In this document: positions 1 through 8,427 of the stretch, piece by piece
Position numbering within the stretch: position 1 is the first letter of the stretch
Layout: each line of letters opens with the position of its first letter
Assembly (NCBI RefSeq): GCF_018687975.1
Contig: NZ_CP061310.1
Span: 1,488,001 to 1,552,000 of the forward strand
Source of the DNA: Polynucleobacter sp. es-EL-1
Lineage (GTDB): Bacteria; Pseudomonadota; Gammaproteobacteria; Burkholderiales; Burkholderiaceae
Direction: 5' to 3'
Length of the DNA: 64,000 bases
Notes under the pieces: model-generated
The model's input: only the letters and a program-made list of their open reading frames with translations
What the model was told of the DNA's origin: nothing
Databases searched by the model: none
Position numbers and translations under genes: made by a program

Positions 1-84
1 ATTCTTATCGAGCCAAGTTGGATCTGTTTGTTTACCAGCCTCAGTCATGAAAGGAAGAGTCTGCTTTGAAAATTTAATGCTCAT
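1..84 (-). CDS. N-terminus of a DUF2461-like protein (runs off left edge)
   Basis: A reading frame on the minus strand opens with ATG at 84 and stays open for 28 codons to the window edge, so only the start is visible. A purine-rich GGAAAAG lies just upstream of the ATG. The residues read MSIKFSKQTLPFM and then TDPTWLDKN. The spacing of phenylalanines followed by a W-[FL]-x-x-N motif resembles the start of DUF2461 (TIGR02453) proteins, whose function is not known. The family call is tentative; that this is a gene start is more secure. Confidence 0.4.
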   Translation of the reverse strand, partial: MSIKFSKQTLPFMTEAGKQTDPTWLDKN

Positions 85-202
85 AGCTTTTCCAATCTTG
101 TATTGAATTAATCTAAATAAAACATGTTTCTCTTATTAGCTTCATTCTACTTAAAGGGGGCAGGTAATACGTGGAAGACACCAACCAACACAGAAACAAA
201 AA

Positions 203-220
203 AACCACCCGAAGGTGGTT
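203..220 (-). terminator. Rho-independent terminator behind a tRNA-Phe-like remnant
   Basis: The stem AACCACC/GGTGGTT closes a CGAA tetraloop (UUCG when read as minus-strand RNA). On the minus strand it is followed by a run of about seven Ts. The same hairpin occurs at 12,298-12,315, also behind a tRNA-Phe-like remnant. Confidence 0.75.
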
Positions 221-230
221 TATAGAATCT

Positions 231-303
231 TGGTGGCCCGGGACTGAATCGAACCACCGACACAAGGATTTTCGACCCTCTGCTCTACCGTCCGCTATTG
301 GCC
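231..303 (-). pseudogene. degenerate tRNA-Phe-like gene, copy 1
   Basis: Read on the minus strand, this is a 73-nt tRNA-Phe-like sequence with an encoded CCA end, a normal T-arm and a GAA-containing anticodon region. The D-arm is scrambled (GCGGACGGTAGAG in place of a usual GCTCAGTCGGTAGAG) and about three bases are missing. The acceptor stem does not pair fully, and the anticodon stem carries further changes relative to copy 2. The same damaged D-arm occurs in copy 2 at 12,326-12,398, so the copies share a damaged ancestor. It is unlikely to give a functional tRNA. Confidence 0.7.
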
Positions 304-320
304 GCTTTAAGCGTGGCTTG

Positions 321-1037
321 TTACAGCTGCGCTGTCGGTTTCAGGAAGAAATCCATTGCCAACGCAACTACTGACGGCTCGATGCGGTGCGGGCCTCTGA
401 ATTCCAAGGGGGTTACGTCATGACCTGCGGCCTTAAGTTTGGCTACGTGAGGACGGGCACTAGTTTCAATTGGCAGCTGCTCGTCTTCCAAACCGTGAGC
501 GATGAAGATGCGGGGTGTACCATTTTGCTGAAAGACTGACATAAAGCCTGCGGAAAATGCGATCACATGACTAACGACGTCGCCATTGGTCACACCTACT
601 GAAAGCGCATAGCTGCCTCCGTCTGAAAACCCAGCAAACCCCAAGCGGGATGGATTGATAGAAAAACGTGAAGCCACTTCGTATAATGCTTTGTCCAGCC
701 GCTCTAGGTCTGGGCCATTACCACCCACGACCAAGTCCCAAGTCGGAAACTGAGACTGCGGCAGTAGAAGCAAAAAGCCATGCTGATACGCATGATCGAT
801 CATGAATGGCAGCACTTTGTCAGCGCTGCCACCAGCGCCATGAAACATCACCAGCAGAGCAACTGGAACTCCAGGCTGCAGGCCGTCCGGCACGATCAAT
901 ACAGCGTCGCGCTCGCTAGCAATACCCAGGTCGTGACGACCAGCGGGCAAGGCTTGCTTATCGGGTACAGTGCCGGATCGAAAACTGAGCCGGCCCAGCA
1001 GCGAATCTCCCAGGAAAGACGTGTCAAACATTGCCAT
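321..1037 (-). CDS. alpha/beta-fold serine hydrolase (esterase/phospholipase type)
   Basis: A 238-residue predicted cytosolic hydrolase. HGAGG at residues 66-70 is a typical oxyanion-loop motif, GFSDG at 136-140 is the nucleophile elbow with Ser138, and Asp185 and His217 are suitably placed to complete a triad. The family usually cleaves carboxylesters; the substrate is unknown. The ATG at 1,037 overlaps the stop codon region of the upstream AAA ATPase by 14 bases, implying translational coupling. A longer frame back to 1,094 would lie wholly inside the ATPase gene and is less likely. The pair looks richer in G and C than its neighbours, hinting at transfer. Confidence 0.75.
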   Translation of the reverse strand: MAMFDTSFLGDSLLGRLSFRSGTVPDKQALPAGRHDLGIASERDAVLIVPDGLQPGVPVALLVMFHGAGGSADKVLPFMIDHAYQHGFLLLLPQSQFPTWDLVVGGNGPDLERLDKALYEVASRFSINPSRLGFAGFSDGGSYALSVGVTNGDVVSHVIAFSAGFMSVFQQNGTPRIFIAHGLEDEQLPIETSARPHVAKLKAAGHDVTPLEFRGPHRIEPSVVALAMDFFLKPTAQL

Positions 1038-2679
1038 CTTCGACGGGTTTACCAATGCTGCGGAAAGCCGCGCACTGAGCAAAGGCTTCCTCACTGAGCA
1101 ACAAATTTCTACCTTTGCAAAACTTGAGCGTCAGCTTGAGTAACTCCTTGATATCGCGGCCGCTGGCAGCTGCGTAGGTTATTACTAAGCGCTCAACTAG
1201 GTCGTCGGGCAGCTCGGTGTTGAACTGCTGCGCCAGGGATTTCCATAGTTGCTTCGCCTGCTCTTGTGTCGGTATCTCAAACTGGATGATGGCAATGCAG
1301 CGAGATAAGACGGCGTCATCAATGTCGGCTACGCGGTTGGTAGTCATGAACAGTAAACCATTGAAGTACTCAAGGGTACGCAAAAACTCAGCCACGATGG
1401 CGTTGTGCTGCAGATCGTTATCGCGGCGGCGAATGTAGACATCGGCCTCGTCGAGCAACAGCACCGAATCCCAGCGCGCCGCGCGCCGCAAGATTTTCGA
1501 AAGATTCGCCTCCACTGAACTTGCCGTCACGCCGAGTTGACCAGAATGTACGCGGTATAGTGGTTTCTGGACGACCTCGGCATAGACCTCTGCTGTCAGC
1601 GTCTTGCCTAAGCCAGGCGCGCCTTTGCACAGAATGGTTGTGCCGCCCGACTTACCCTCGACGATGTCCTCCATTAGGAAGTTACGATCAGCGGTCAAGA
1701 TATCAATCAGCTCGCGATGAGCATGCGGCAGAACCAGCTTGTCACGCAATTCTGGCTTGTAACGATACGACTCAACATTTTGCACATGCACCCATACGCT
1801 GCGGTGGTAATCTAAGTGGAATAGGTGTAGATAGCAATGCTGGGGGATTCGTTCAAAACCCTCGCTGATACCGCTGCTGCGCCAGAAGCTTGCATCGGCT
1901 GTGGTATCAAAGTGGCGTTCCAGCAGCTCTTCATCATTGACGCAGCGGGCGGTTGTGCCTGCCTGCAACCGCATGCATTCGAGTTGTGGACGAGGCCCTT
2001 CGCTGGACATCCAGACAGCACTAGAAACAGTAAACTGCGCACCAAACTTCGGCTGCATCTGCATGAAACGCTTTAAGTGTGTCTCGTATTCATTTTTGAA
2101 TTCCGCACATTCTTTGAAGTAACCATAACCCGTCATCAATTCGGGAATCGTGCAATCCAGAATGTCTTCAATATAAAAGGTGATGCTGTTGGTCATGCCG
2201 GTGCGCCTTAGTCTCGGATCGGTAACCGGCCCCCGTTCTGCGGCCTGCAATGTATTGGCCAGAAGGCCAATAATGACATAAGGTGCGCCATCGACAGGCT
2301 GCACATGGCGCATAGAATGAATCAGCCAAGGCAGCAACACACCGTCTTTGCCGAGCTTATAAAGCCAGCCATCTATCACGTCACGCGACAGCCAAGCGAT
2401 CAGACCAGGGATCAGCATTTCCAAGCTGGGAATTTTTCGGGCAGCTGGCGCGGCGTGGATATTGTCCAGCGCCAACATTTGGAACATTAGCTCACGCTCG
2501 TTGGCCGTTCGGCAAAGGCCGTAGAGTGTGTTAAGTGAGGCGGCGTCGAAAAGGTGGCTGGGCACCACACGTTTGCCTCGGGAAAGGCCGTACTCGCTCA
2601 GCCGCTTAGCAAGCAGTGAATCTTCATTGATCGTTCCAAGTAGCTCATTGGCCAGGGTTTCTGGTATTTCGAATTCCAT
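1024..2679 (-). CDS. AAA-family ATPase with unknown N-terminal domain
   Basis: A 551-residue protein with a C-terminal AAA module: Walker A GAPGLGKT at 353-360, Walker B VLLLDEAD at 406-413, sensor-1 TTN at 446-448, and an arginine-finger-like SRC at 459-461. The first 330 residues show no motif I can name. Proteins of this build remodel other proteins or complexes using ATP. The target is unknown, but coupling to the downstream serine hydrolase suggests the two act together. There is no signal peptide or clear membrane segment. No other gene belongs to this pair; upstream is a 190-bp gap and then the palindromic repeat at 2,874. Confidence 0.8.
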   Translation of the reverse strand: MEFEIPETLANELLGTINEDSLLAKRLSEYGLSRGKRVVPSHLFDAASLNTLYGLCRTANERELMFQMLALDNIHAAPAARKIPSLEMLIPGLIAWLSRDVIDGWLYKLGKDGVLLPWLIHSMRHVQPVDGAPYVIIGLLANTLQAAERGPVTDPRLRRTGMTNSITFYIEDILDCTIPELMTGYGYFKECAEFKNEYETHLKRFMQMQPKFGAQFTVSSAVWMSSEGPRPQLECMRLQAGTTARCVNDEELLERHFDTTADASFWRSSGISEGFERIPQHCYLHLFHLDYHRSVWVHVQNVESYRYKPELRDKLVLPHAHRELIDILTADRNFLMEDIVEGKSGGTTILCKGAPGLGKTLTAEVYAEVVQKPLYRVHSGQLGVTASSVEANLSKILRRAARWDSVLLLDEADVYIRRRDNDLQHNAIVAEFLRTLEYFNGLLFMTTNRVADIDDAVLSRCIAIIQFEIPTQEQAKQLWKSLAQQFNTELPDDLVERLVITYAAASGRDIKELLKLTLKFCKGRNLLLSEEAFAQCAAFRSIGKPVEDGNV

Positions 2680-2873
2680 GCGCTCTTTTTACTCCATTTA
2701 CTAAATCATAAAAAGCTAGGTCTGAAACATGCTTGACTGCAGTCAATGCGAGCCAAAATAGGGTTCATTTTGGGTGCGGTGTGTGCCCGAAGATGACTTA
2801 CCCCCACCCTACTCAGCTTAAGAGGTCACAGAAAAGGATATAAGGAATTCTATCTGTCGAAATGAAACTTAAC
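2680..2873. other. gene-free stretch, no clear signal
   Basis: This gap separates the start of the AAA ATPase from the palindrome/tRNA repeat. It should contain the promoter for the ATPase-hydrolase pair, but I could not identify convincing -35 and -10 boxes. Confidence 0.3.
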
Positions 2874-2890
2874 CGTTACTTAAAGTAACG
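2874..2890. repeat. palindromic repeat copy 1
   Basis: CGTTACTTAAAGTAACG, arms of eight bases around a central A. The flanking base is C on both sides (ACCGTTAC...GTAACGCT), so the outermost pair of the seven-pair form is lost here. Confidence 0.85.
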
Positions 2891-2963
2891 CTCAAAAAAA
2901 TACCGACCCGAAGGTTGGTATTTTCATTTCTGGTGGGCCCACGAGGACTTGAGCCTGGGACCA
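2874..2963 (-). repeat. left 90-bp direct repeat with tRNA-Ile 3' end (putative attachment site)
   Basis: This 90-bp segment matches 35,916-36,005 with three mismatches and no gaps, at a distance of 33,042 bp. It contains, in order, the palindromic repeat, a terminator hairpin at 2,901-2,920 (stem TACCGACC/GGTTGGTA around CGAA), and the last 33 nt of tRNA-Ile(CAU) including CCA (2,931-2,963). After that the similarity stops. A duplicated tRNA 3' end is the usual footprint of tyrosine-integrase islands. The right copy belongs to the complete tRNA gene, so this is the displaced copy. Confidence 0.75.
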
Positions 2964-3019
2964 GGAGCCTAGATTGAAGATAATATGCGCTTTCAATCAC
3001 TGCCATGCAGTACGAACCC

Positions 3020-3301
3020 CTATTGGAGCTCAATACCTTTTCTACTGGCAAGATACTGAACACCCTTGCCCCCATAACTCTCGGAGTGAATTTGATTAGC
3101 CAGTAGGTGAAAAACATCTCCGGCCAAGTAGCTCGTTTTAATCCCATCAATCACAATATCAATCTGACCTTGTGTCACAAGGGCTTTAACTTCATAGGGA
3201 TGAGAGTGAGACTCTAAGAATCCTCAACACTCTTGCACTACGCAGATAGGCGCTGGAAATTCACCCTTGGTGAGTAAGTCTAGAAATGTTGTTTGGTTCA
3301 T
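3020..3301 (-). pseudogene. small cupin-domain protein, broken by an in-frame TGA
   Basis: From the ATG at 3,301 the frame reads 93 codons to TAG at 3,020, with one TGA at codon 26. Either side of that stop the translation is cupin-like: FPAPICVVQEC, then SHSHPYEVKAL (two metal-ligand-type His and a Glu), GQIDIVIDG, YLAGDVFHL and IHSE. The spacing fits the two-motif beta-barrel of single-domain cupins. Because the protein is coherent on both sides of the stop, a recent nonsense mutation is the simplest reading. Nothing suggests selenocysteine insertion. Confidence 0.7.
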
Positions 3302-3411
3302 AGAAGGGTTAATTATAGAAATTAATCCTATTGTAACTAGCTATCGATAGCGAACATTTAGTGCACTATTTAAGACAACCCCACGAGCAAAATACATCAT
3401 GCCATTATTGG

Positions 3412-3753
3412 CTATAAATTCTTGAGGCTTTTCTCTAGACAGTCAGACATAAATTGAACATATTTAATGGCTAACTTAGTGGGGGCAACTGTTTTTCTAC
3501 GAGCATCGTTTTTATCTTCAACCAGTTTTATGTATCCCATCGCAACTAAATTCTTCAGCCTACCGTGTAAGGTAGCTTGGGATCCCAAGTGGCTCATTGC
3601 AATCATGTCACCTACCAATAACTTATGATTTCGCGCTTGCTGTTGAATAATGTGCTCAAGCATTTGAATTTCGATGTTATCCAGAGAGCGCCCTGGATTG
3701 ATGCGATCAAGCGCATCAATCAGATTTAAAAAGCGAATATAGGCATTTGGCAT
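3412..3753 (-). CDS. winged-helix (MarR-like) transcriptional regulator
   Basis: A 113-residue protein with the helix-turn-helix and wing layout of MarR-type regulators: a helix near 25-40, then DMIAMSHLGSQATLHGRLKNL as the recognition region, and a wing around EDKNDARRKT. It is shorter than most MarR proteins because the long dimerisation helices are reduced. It is transcribed away from the three-gene cluster starting at 3,911 across a gap of about 157 bp, and may control that cluster or itself; this is an inference from position. The ligand is unknown. Confidence 0.6.
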   Translation of the reverse strand: MPNAYIRFLNLIDALDRINPGRSLDNIEIQMLEHIIQQQARNHKLLVGDMIAMSHLGSQATLHGRLKNLVAMGYIKLVEDKNDARRKTVAPTKLAIKYVQFMSDCLEKSLKNL

Positions 3754-3910
3754 CTATGGATAGTAAGCAATCCTAGAGCTACATTCATTGACCATCGTCA
3801 AGCCAAACCAAAGCTCTCTTTGAGCGCTCCTTTAATTTTGCGGCAGTGCATTATAAAAATTAGAACCAATTCTCATAGTCTGGGCGTATAGTCATTTTTA
3901 AGGGGGATAG

Positions 3911-4108
3911 ATGAAGCGGATTGTCGATATCTACCGAAAAGATCAAAGAGATCAAATGCTCTGGACTTATATCGTCTCTCTAGGCGGAGATGGCTCTCAC
4001 CCGGGTCTTGAAGACTTTAAAAAAGAGGCTTTACGATTAGCCGTTATGGATAAACGTGGCTCACTTGCAAACTTAGATGCTTATGTCCATCTTGAAATCA
4101 TCAAATAA
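3911..4108 (+). CDS. small hypothetical protein (65 aa)
   Basis: A 65-residue soluble protein, rich in charged residues and without Cys, preceded by a strong AAGGGGG ribosome-binding site. It is followed after two bases by the 118-residue gene and then the response regulator, so the three are likely one transcript. A LWTYIVSLGGDGSHPGLEDF segment is its most distinctive part. I do not recognise a family. The clear ribosome-binding site and tight spacing support it being real. Confidence 0.6.
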   Translation: MKRIVDIYRKDQRDQMLWTYIVSLGGDGSHPGLEDFKKEALRLAVMDKRGSLANLDAYVHLEIIK

Positions 4109-4110
4109 CC

Positions 4111-4467
4111 ATGGGTAATAGCACATTACACGCGATCGCTATTGACGAGCTTCGCTACTCAAATCCAAACTTTTATCATGAGTATGAACTGTTAATTGAG
4201 GGTATTAGTGCACAAATTCGAGAGTTAGCCAAAAATCAAGCTGATCATTTAGATTACAGTAGCTTTACCGAAAGCTATGACCGAGCTAGCCATGAACCGG
4301 TGTTGCAAGTGGTCATTGGAATCCAAAAGACAGAGTTGTATATTCATATCTATATCCACAAAGACAATTACTTTGTTATCGGTAAGTCCGGCAGTGGCAC
4401 GATAGCTAGAAATGTGGAAGAAGCGCTAGAACTTGTGTCGCAAAAGATAAAAACGATTAAAGAATGA
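4111..4467 (+). CDS. hypothetical protein (118 aa) upstream of response regulator
   Basis: A soluble 118-residue protein with alternating charged and hydrophobic stretches and no signal peptide. Its end overlaps the start of the response regulator gene by four bases (ATGA), indicating translational coupling. A function in the same signalling pathway is plausible, for instance as a partner of the regulator, but no motif supports a specific role. Confidence 0.6.
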   Translation: MGNSTLHAIAIDELRYSNPNFYHEYELLIEGISAQIRELAKNQADHLDYSSFTESYDRASHEPVLQVVIGIQKTELYIHIYIHKDNYFVIGKSGSGTIARNVEEALELVSQKIKTIKE

Positions 4468-5147
4468 GCAAGCAACGAACAATTCTTAATAAGACTAACC
4501 CTTTCCCTTCGGGAAAAGGCGGTGTGGTGTATGTCATTGATGATGACGAAGCGATTCGAGATTCCCTGGCTCTACTACTTAATGCCTATGGCTTTAGGGT
4601 CAGCCCTCATGAAAGTGCCGAAAGATTCTTGCAATCACTAGCCGCTAGTGATCAACAAACTTTGGGCTGTGCTTTAGTAGATATTCACCTTGGTGGCATG
4701 TCTGGAATCGAACTTCAAGAAATGCTTCTGAATATGGGTCTTAATATTCCCATTGCGTTTATTACTGGCCATGGGGAGATCACCACTGCGGTAAATGCAC
4801 TTAAAAAAGGAGCTGTAGACTTTATTCAAAAACCGATCAATGAAGAGATTCTTATTGGCTTAATCAATGAAATGCTATCAAAGGCTTATCTTAGTAAAGA
4901 ACAATCTACGGAGCTCAAAGAGATCAAAGAGAGATTTAGACTTCTAACCCAAAGAGAAGTTGATGTGCTTGATCGCATTGTTGCTGGCAGGATTAATAAG
5001 GAAGTTGGCATGGACTTAGGTATTTCAATTAAAACCGTAGAAGCGCATCGAGCGAACCTCATGGAAAAGCTTAAGGTAAATCGTGCAGCCAAGCTACTTC
5101 AGTTAACCTTGAGATATCGAGAGGCTAAAGCTAAAGGGCTTATTTAA
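4464..5147 (+). CDS. FixJ/LuxR-type two-component response regulator (orphan)
   Basis: A 227-residue regulator. The receiver domain has the acidic pocket DDD at 26-28, phospho-acceptor Asp73, Thr101 and Lys123. A LuxR-type helix-turn-helix follows at about 155-215 (LTQREVDVLDRIVAGRINKE, then ISIKTVEAHR). Such proteins bind DNA when phosphorylated by a histidine kinase. No kinase gene lies within the window, so it is an orphan or pairs with a distant kinase. It overlaps the upstream small gene and ends seven bases before a palindromic repeat. Confidence 0.88.
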   Translation: MSKQRTILNKTNPFPSGKGGVVYVIDDDEAIRDSLALLLNAYGFRVSPHESAERFLQSLAASDQQTLGCALVDIHLGGMSGIELQEMLLNMGLNIPIAFITGHGEITTAVNALKKGAVDFIQKPINEEILIGLINEMLSKAYLSKEQSTELKEIKERFRLLTQREVDVLDRIVAGRINKEVGMDLGISIKTVEAHRANLMEKLKVNRAAKLLQLTLRYREAKAKGLI

Positions 5148-5154
5148 TGGGAAC

Positions 5155-5171
5155 CGTTACTTAAAGTAACG
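5155..5171. repeat. palindromic repeat copy 2
   Basis: CGTTACTTAAAGTAACG between two convergent genes, seven bases beyond the stop of the response regulator. Flanks are ACC and CTT, as in copy 1. The position would suit a transcription terminator, but no T-run follows. Confidence 0.85.
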
Positions 5172-5231
5172 CTTATATCGCGAAGGGCTGCTTTCGACCC
5201 TTAGCCGCCACTTAAGCAATTCTCAGGTTAC

Positions 5232-5933
5232 TCATTGACCCTGCCTAGATTCCTCAATGGTTTGCCCGTCTCGAATTGCATAAATGCGCTTAAATAGTGG
5301 GATAATTTTTTCATCATGGGTAACCACAATAATCGCAGTCTGATATTGACTGGCCATTTGATTTAAGATCCCCATTACCCCTAGAGCCCTCTCGCTATCT
5401 AGAGGCGCAGTAGGTTCGTCAGCCAAAATCACTGGGGGTCTATTTGCCAAAGCTCTTGCAATGGAAACTCGTTGTTGCTCACCCCCAGATAATTCAGATG
5501 GGCTTGCATTAGCCCTATGTGCAACATCTAGAGCCTCTAGCAACTCTCTAGCGCGCGCTCTAGCCTGAGCATTAGGCACGCCTGCAAGCATAGGCAATAG
5601 TGCGACGTTATCGGTAACGTTTAGAAACGGAATTAAATAAGGGGCCTGGAAAATAAAGCCAATTTTGTCTCTTCTCAGAGCCCTTAAGTCCTTAATCTTC
5701 CAACCATTCTCGTAGATCACTTCACCACCCAAAGTCATGCGACCTGCTGTGGGCTCAATGACTGCCCCTAGACATTTCAGTAGCGTACTTTTTCCGGATC
5801 CAGATGGGCCAATAAGCCCCACCACTTCACCTGGAGCAATTTGCATATTGACATTTTTGAGGGCATCTACAGCAGCGTCACCATGTCCGTAAGTTTTTCT
5901 AAGCCCTTCTAATTGAATGCTGTAAGTACTCAT
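5232..5933 (-). CDS. ABC exporter ATP-binding protein (DevA/MacB/LolD type)
   Basis: A 233-residue ATPase with Walker A GPSGSGKST at 42-50, signature LSGGEQQRVSIARAL, Walker B VILADEPTA and switch His in VVTHDEK. It energises the FtsX-like permease encoded just upstream, which together with the membrane-fusion protein forms a DevBCA/MacAB-like exporter. I chose the ATG at 5,933, preceded by GGAGG, over an upstream TTG at 5,945; the ATG lies just after the stop of the permease gene, so translation is probably coupled. The substrate is unknown. Confidence 0.85.
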   Translation of the reverse strand: MSTYSIQLEGLRKTYGHGDAAVDALKNVNMQIAPGEVVGLIGPSGSGKSTLLKCLGAVIEPTAGRMTLGGEVIYENGWKIKDLRALRRDKIGFIFQAPYLIPFLNVTDNVALLPMLAGVPNAQARARARELLEALDVAHRANASPSELSGGEQQRVSIARALANRPPVILADEPTAPLDSERALGVMGILNQMASQYQTAIIVVTHDEKIIPLFKRIYAIRDGQTIEESRQGQ

Positions 5934-5934
5934 A

Positions 5935-7125
5935 TCAGCCTCCAATTGCTTGGGCGGGATCTACCAGCAAAGCAGCTCTAATCGCCAAGGTACTAGCTAA
6001 AGCGCATATGACCATCACTAAAATGAATCCGATGATTGCGTCTACAGGCTCTAATAAAACATACTTTGGAAACAGCGGCGCCCAAAAAGTAGCAGAAGTT
6101 TTTCCCACAACAAAACCAATTAACCCCAAGCCAAGGGCTTGCTGCAGAATCATGCTGCCAATAGTACTATTTTGAGTGCCAATCAATTTCAACACGGCAA
6201 TCTCCCTAATCTTTCCTAGGGTCATGGTGTAGATAATGAAAGCCACAATGGCAGCGCTTACTACCGCCAAGATCACTAGAAACATACCAATTTGTTTTGC
6301 GGAATTTGCGATCAACTTGGCAACAAGGATTTCTTCCATCTGCGCCCTTGTATACACCTCAAGATGTTTCCAGCGACGGATTGGTTTGGCTACTTCCTCT
6401 GGACTACTGCCGGCTTGGATTTGAACAAGGATGGCATTAACGCTGTGATTGGTAGATTGCGATGCTGTAATGGCATCTAATAAGCCAGGAATAGGGCGAT
6501 TCAAACTGGGATTGGCTACGTTTCTGGCACGATCATTCAGAATCGCATCGTTGTCCTTTAGAAATTGCGCCTCTTGTGCATCTTTAATTGGAATGAATAC
6601 CATTGGATCACCGCCCGATGAAACCATGCGTCGAGTTAAACCCACTACCCGATACTGATGGCGCTTAATTTGAATGAGGTCGTTTAGCTCAAACCCCGTT
6701 TTGATATCCGCTAAAGCTTCATAGTGTGATTGGACTATGTGTCGACCAGAAATCAAATAGGCCGGCTCACCAAGCTGCCCACTTTCTACCCCAACCACCA
6801 TGGCTCTAGTGTCACTCTGCCCTTTACGAACCTGCATTGTGAGATAGGTGATGTTAGCTGCGCGTGCAACGCCTGGCATTCCCAGCACGCCTCTTACATA
6901 GTCATCTCGAATGCTGGATGCTTCAGCATAAGGGCCTTGGGTATCTTTTTGTACCACCCAAAGATCTGCACCGCTATTGTTTAGTAGGGCCATGGCATCA
7001 TCCACCATGCCTCGATATACCCCTGCCATTGTTAGAGTGACACCGATTAGCAGTCCGAGACCCAATCCCGTTAGAGCAAACTTACCCCAAGAATGCGCAA
7101 TGTCACGACCCGCTAGGCTAATCAC
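5935..7125 (-). CDS. ABC exporter permease, FtsX family (DevC-like)
   Basis: A 396-residue inner-membrane protein with one N-terminal transmembrane helix (about 15-40), a long periplasmic domain, and three C-terminal helices from about 275 onward, the MacB/FtsX topology. It would couple ATP hydrolysis in the cytoplasm to movement of the periplasmic adaptor rather than form a classic channel. Its start overlaps the end of the adaptor gene by four bases. Gene order adaptor-permease-ATPase matches DevBCA glycolipid exporters of cyanobacteria; the cargo here is not known. Confidence 0.8.
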   Translation of the reverse strand: MISLAGRDIAHSWGKFALTGLGLGLLIGVTLTMAGVYRGMVDDAMALLNNSGADLWVVQKDTQGPYAEASSIRDDYVRGVLGMPGVARAANITYLTMQVRKGQSDTRAMVVGVESGQLGEPAYLISGRHIVQSHYEALADIKTGFELNDLIQIKRHQYRVVGLTRRMVSSGGDPMVFIPIKDAQEAQFLKDNDAILNDRARNVANPSLNRPIPGLLDAITASQSTNHSVNAILVQIQAGSSPEEVAKPIRRWKHLEVYTRAQMEEILVAKLIANSAKQIGMFLVILAVVSAAIVAFIIYTMTLGKIREIAVLKLIGTQNSTIGSMILQQALGLGLIGFVVGKTSATFWAPLFPKYVLLEPVDAIIGFILVMVICALASTLAIRAALLVDPAQAIGG

Positions 7126-8279
7126 GGCGTTTTCTTCAATAAAGAATCAACCACCTTAATACGCTGCCCTTCTTTAATTTCAGCATCGCTATAGAGAACA
7201 ACTTCATCACCACTCTTAAGTCCACTCAGAATAACCACTTGACCATTTAAGCCGTTTTGTCCAACTTGTACTCGAGCAAAGTAGGGCTTGCCATCCTTGA
7301 GCACCCATACCCCAGTTTCATCACCCCTCTTTTTAATGCTTGCATTGGGCAAGCTAAGGCCATATTCACTAGAGGCTAATTGCAATGTCACTTCTGCCAT
7401 CTCCCCAATTGAAACAGTCTTGGGCATATCTATCATTTCAATTTGGGCAATGCGTTCTTCCGCGACACTATCACTGAGCATCTCAACGCGAACTACCTTG
7501 CCCGAGATTGGGTGATGTGGATTAGAGCGCAATATCACATTTGCATCTAAGCCAACGGCTAATCCCATTGACTTACCTTGGTCAAAACGCGTCTTAATCC
7601 ATAGGCTCGTTGGGTCGATTAATTTTAAAACCGCCTGACCAGCAATAACAGTTGAGCCTGGCTCGGCATCTCTAGATGTAATGATCCCATCTACTGGAGC
7701 CCTTAATTTAATATTAAGCTCTTGTTGTTTAAGCCCAGCCAAATCAGCAGTTGTTTTTTGAACAATCGCTTTTGCTGAATTGAGTTCCTGTGACTTGCCT
7801 TCAACAACAATTGGGCTAATAAAATTTTTCTTTCCCAACTCCACATATCGCTTGTACGTTTCAGAAGCCAGCAGTAAGCGTGCCTTTGCATCAGTCACTT
7901 GTGCCTGAGCAGCAATCATTCTCTGATTCAGATCAATAGAATCCATCTCGGCAAGTAGTTGACCCTCTTTAACCAAATTGCCCACATCTACATATACGTT
8001 TAAAACGCGTCCAGCAACTACCGGCCCCATCAAATACGCCCGCCTGGCTTCAACTGTTCCTACTCCAAATAGTGTGGGTGCAAGCGATTGATCGCTAACT
8101 TTAATAGTCGTCACTTTTGTGGACGCTAAAGGCCCAGAATTTAGAACAACAAATCCAAATACGACTAATAAAAATGTAAGCGTGAGACCCATCAGTAATT
8201 GACGGCGGGTAATGTTCAATTCACGCATTCGGAGTAGAAGCGAACTTAAGAGTTCTTTTAATTTAATGGTGCTATTCAT
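7122..8279 (-). CDS. periplasmic adaptor of ABC exporter (HlyD/DevB family)
   Basis: A 385-residue membrane-fusion protein with a single N-terminal membrane anchor (about 27-50), lipoyl-like half-motifs (VGNLVKEGQLLAEMDS and LRAPVDGIITSRDAEPG) separated by a helical hairpin, and a beta-barrel domain. It bridges the FtsX-type permease to an outer-membrane channel. No TolC gene is in this operon, so it may borrow the one at 18,062 or one elsewhere. It is the first gene of the adaptor-permease-ATPase operon. Confidence 0.85.
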   Translation of the reverse strand: MNSTIKLKELLSSLLLRMRELNITRRQLLMGLTLTFLLVVFGFVVLNSGPLASTKVTTIKVSDQSLAPTLFGVGTVEARRAYLMGPVVAGRVLNVYVDVGNLVKEGQLLAEMDSIDLNQRMIAAQAQVTDAKARLLLASETYKRYVELGKKNFISPIVVEGKSQELNSAKAIVQKTTADLAGLKQQELNIKLRAPVDGIITSRDAEPGSTVIAGQAVLKLIDPTSLWIKTRFDQGKSMGLAVGLDANVILRSNPHHPISGKVVRVEMLSDSVAEERIAQIEMIDMPKTVSIGEMAEVTLQLASSEYGLSLPNASIKKRGDETGVWVLKDGKPYFARVQVGQNGLNGQVVILSGLKSGDEVVLYSDAEIKEGQRIKVVDSLLKKTP

Positions 8280-8427
8280 TTTTTTGAGCCATTAATGTAC
8301 TTGAATAAAAGATGCCTATCTTTTAATCATGCTCCCTTTAGTTGTTTAAGGGGTGATTTAATTACCTATTACGATGGAAATCAACGCAATCGTTATTAAT
8401 CCCTAATATTAATCTTTTTGCACTATT

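Noticed and set aside
780..1097. Plus-strand 105-residue frame
   Set aside because: It is antisense to the hydrolase gene, whose active-site motifs establish the coding strand.
2869..3150. 93-residue minus-strand frame over the tRNA repeat
   Set aside because: It reads through the tRNA end and terminator and uses a different frame from the coherent cupin pseudogene.
3020..3301. The internal TGA of the cupin frame as a selenocysteine codon
   Set aside because: No selenoprotein cupin of this type is known to me, no SECIS-like stem is evident after the TGA, and the position is not an active-site residue of the fold.
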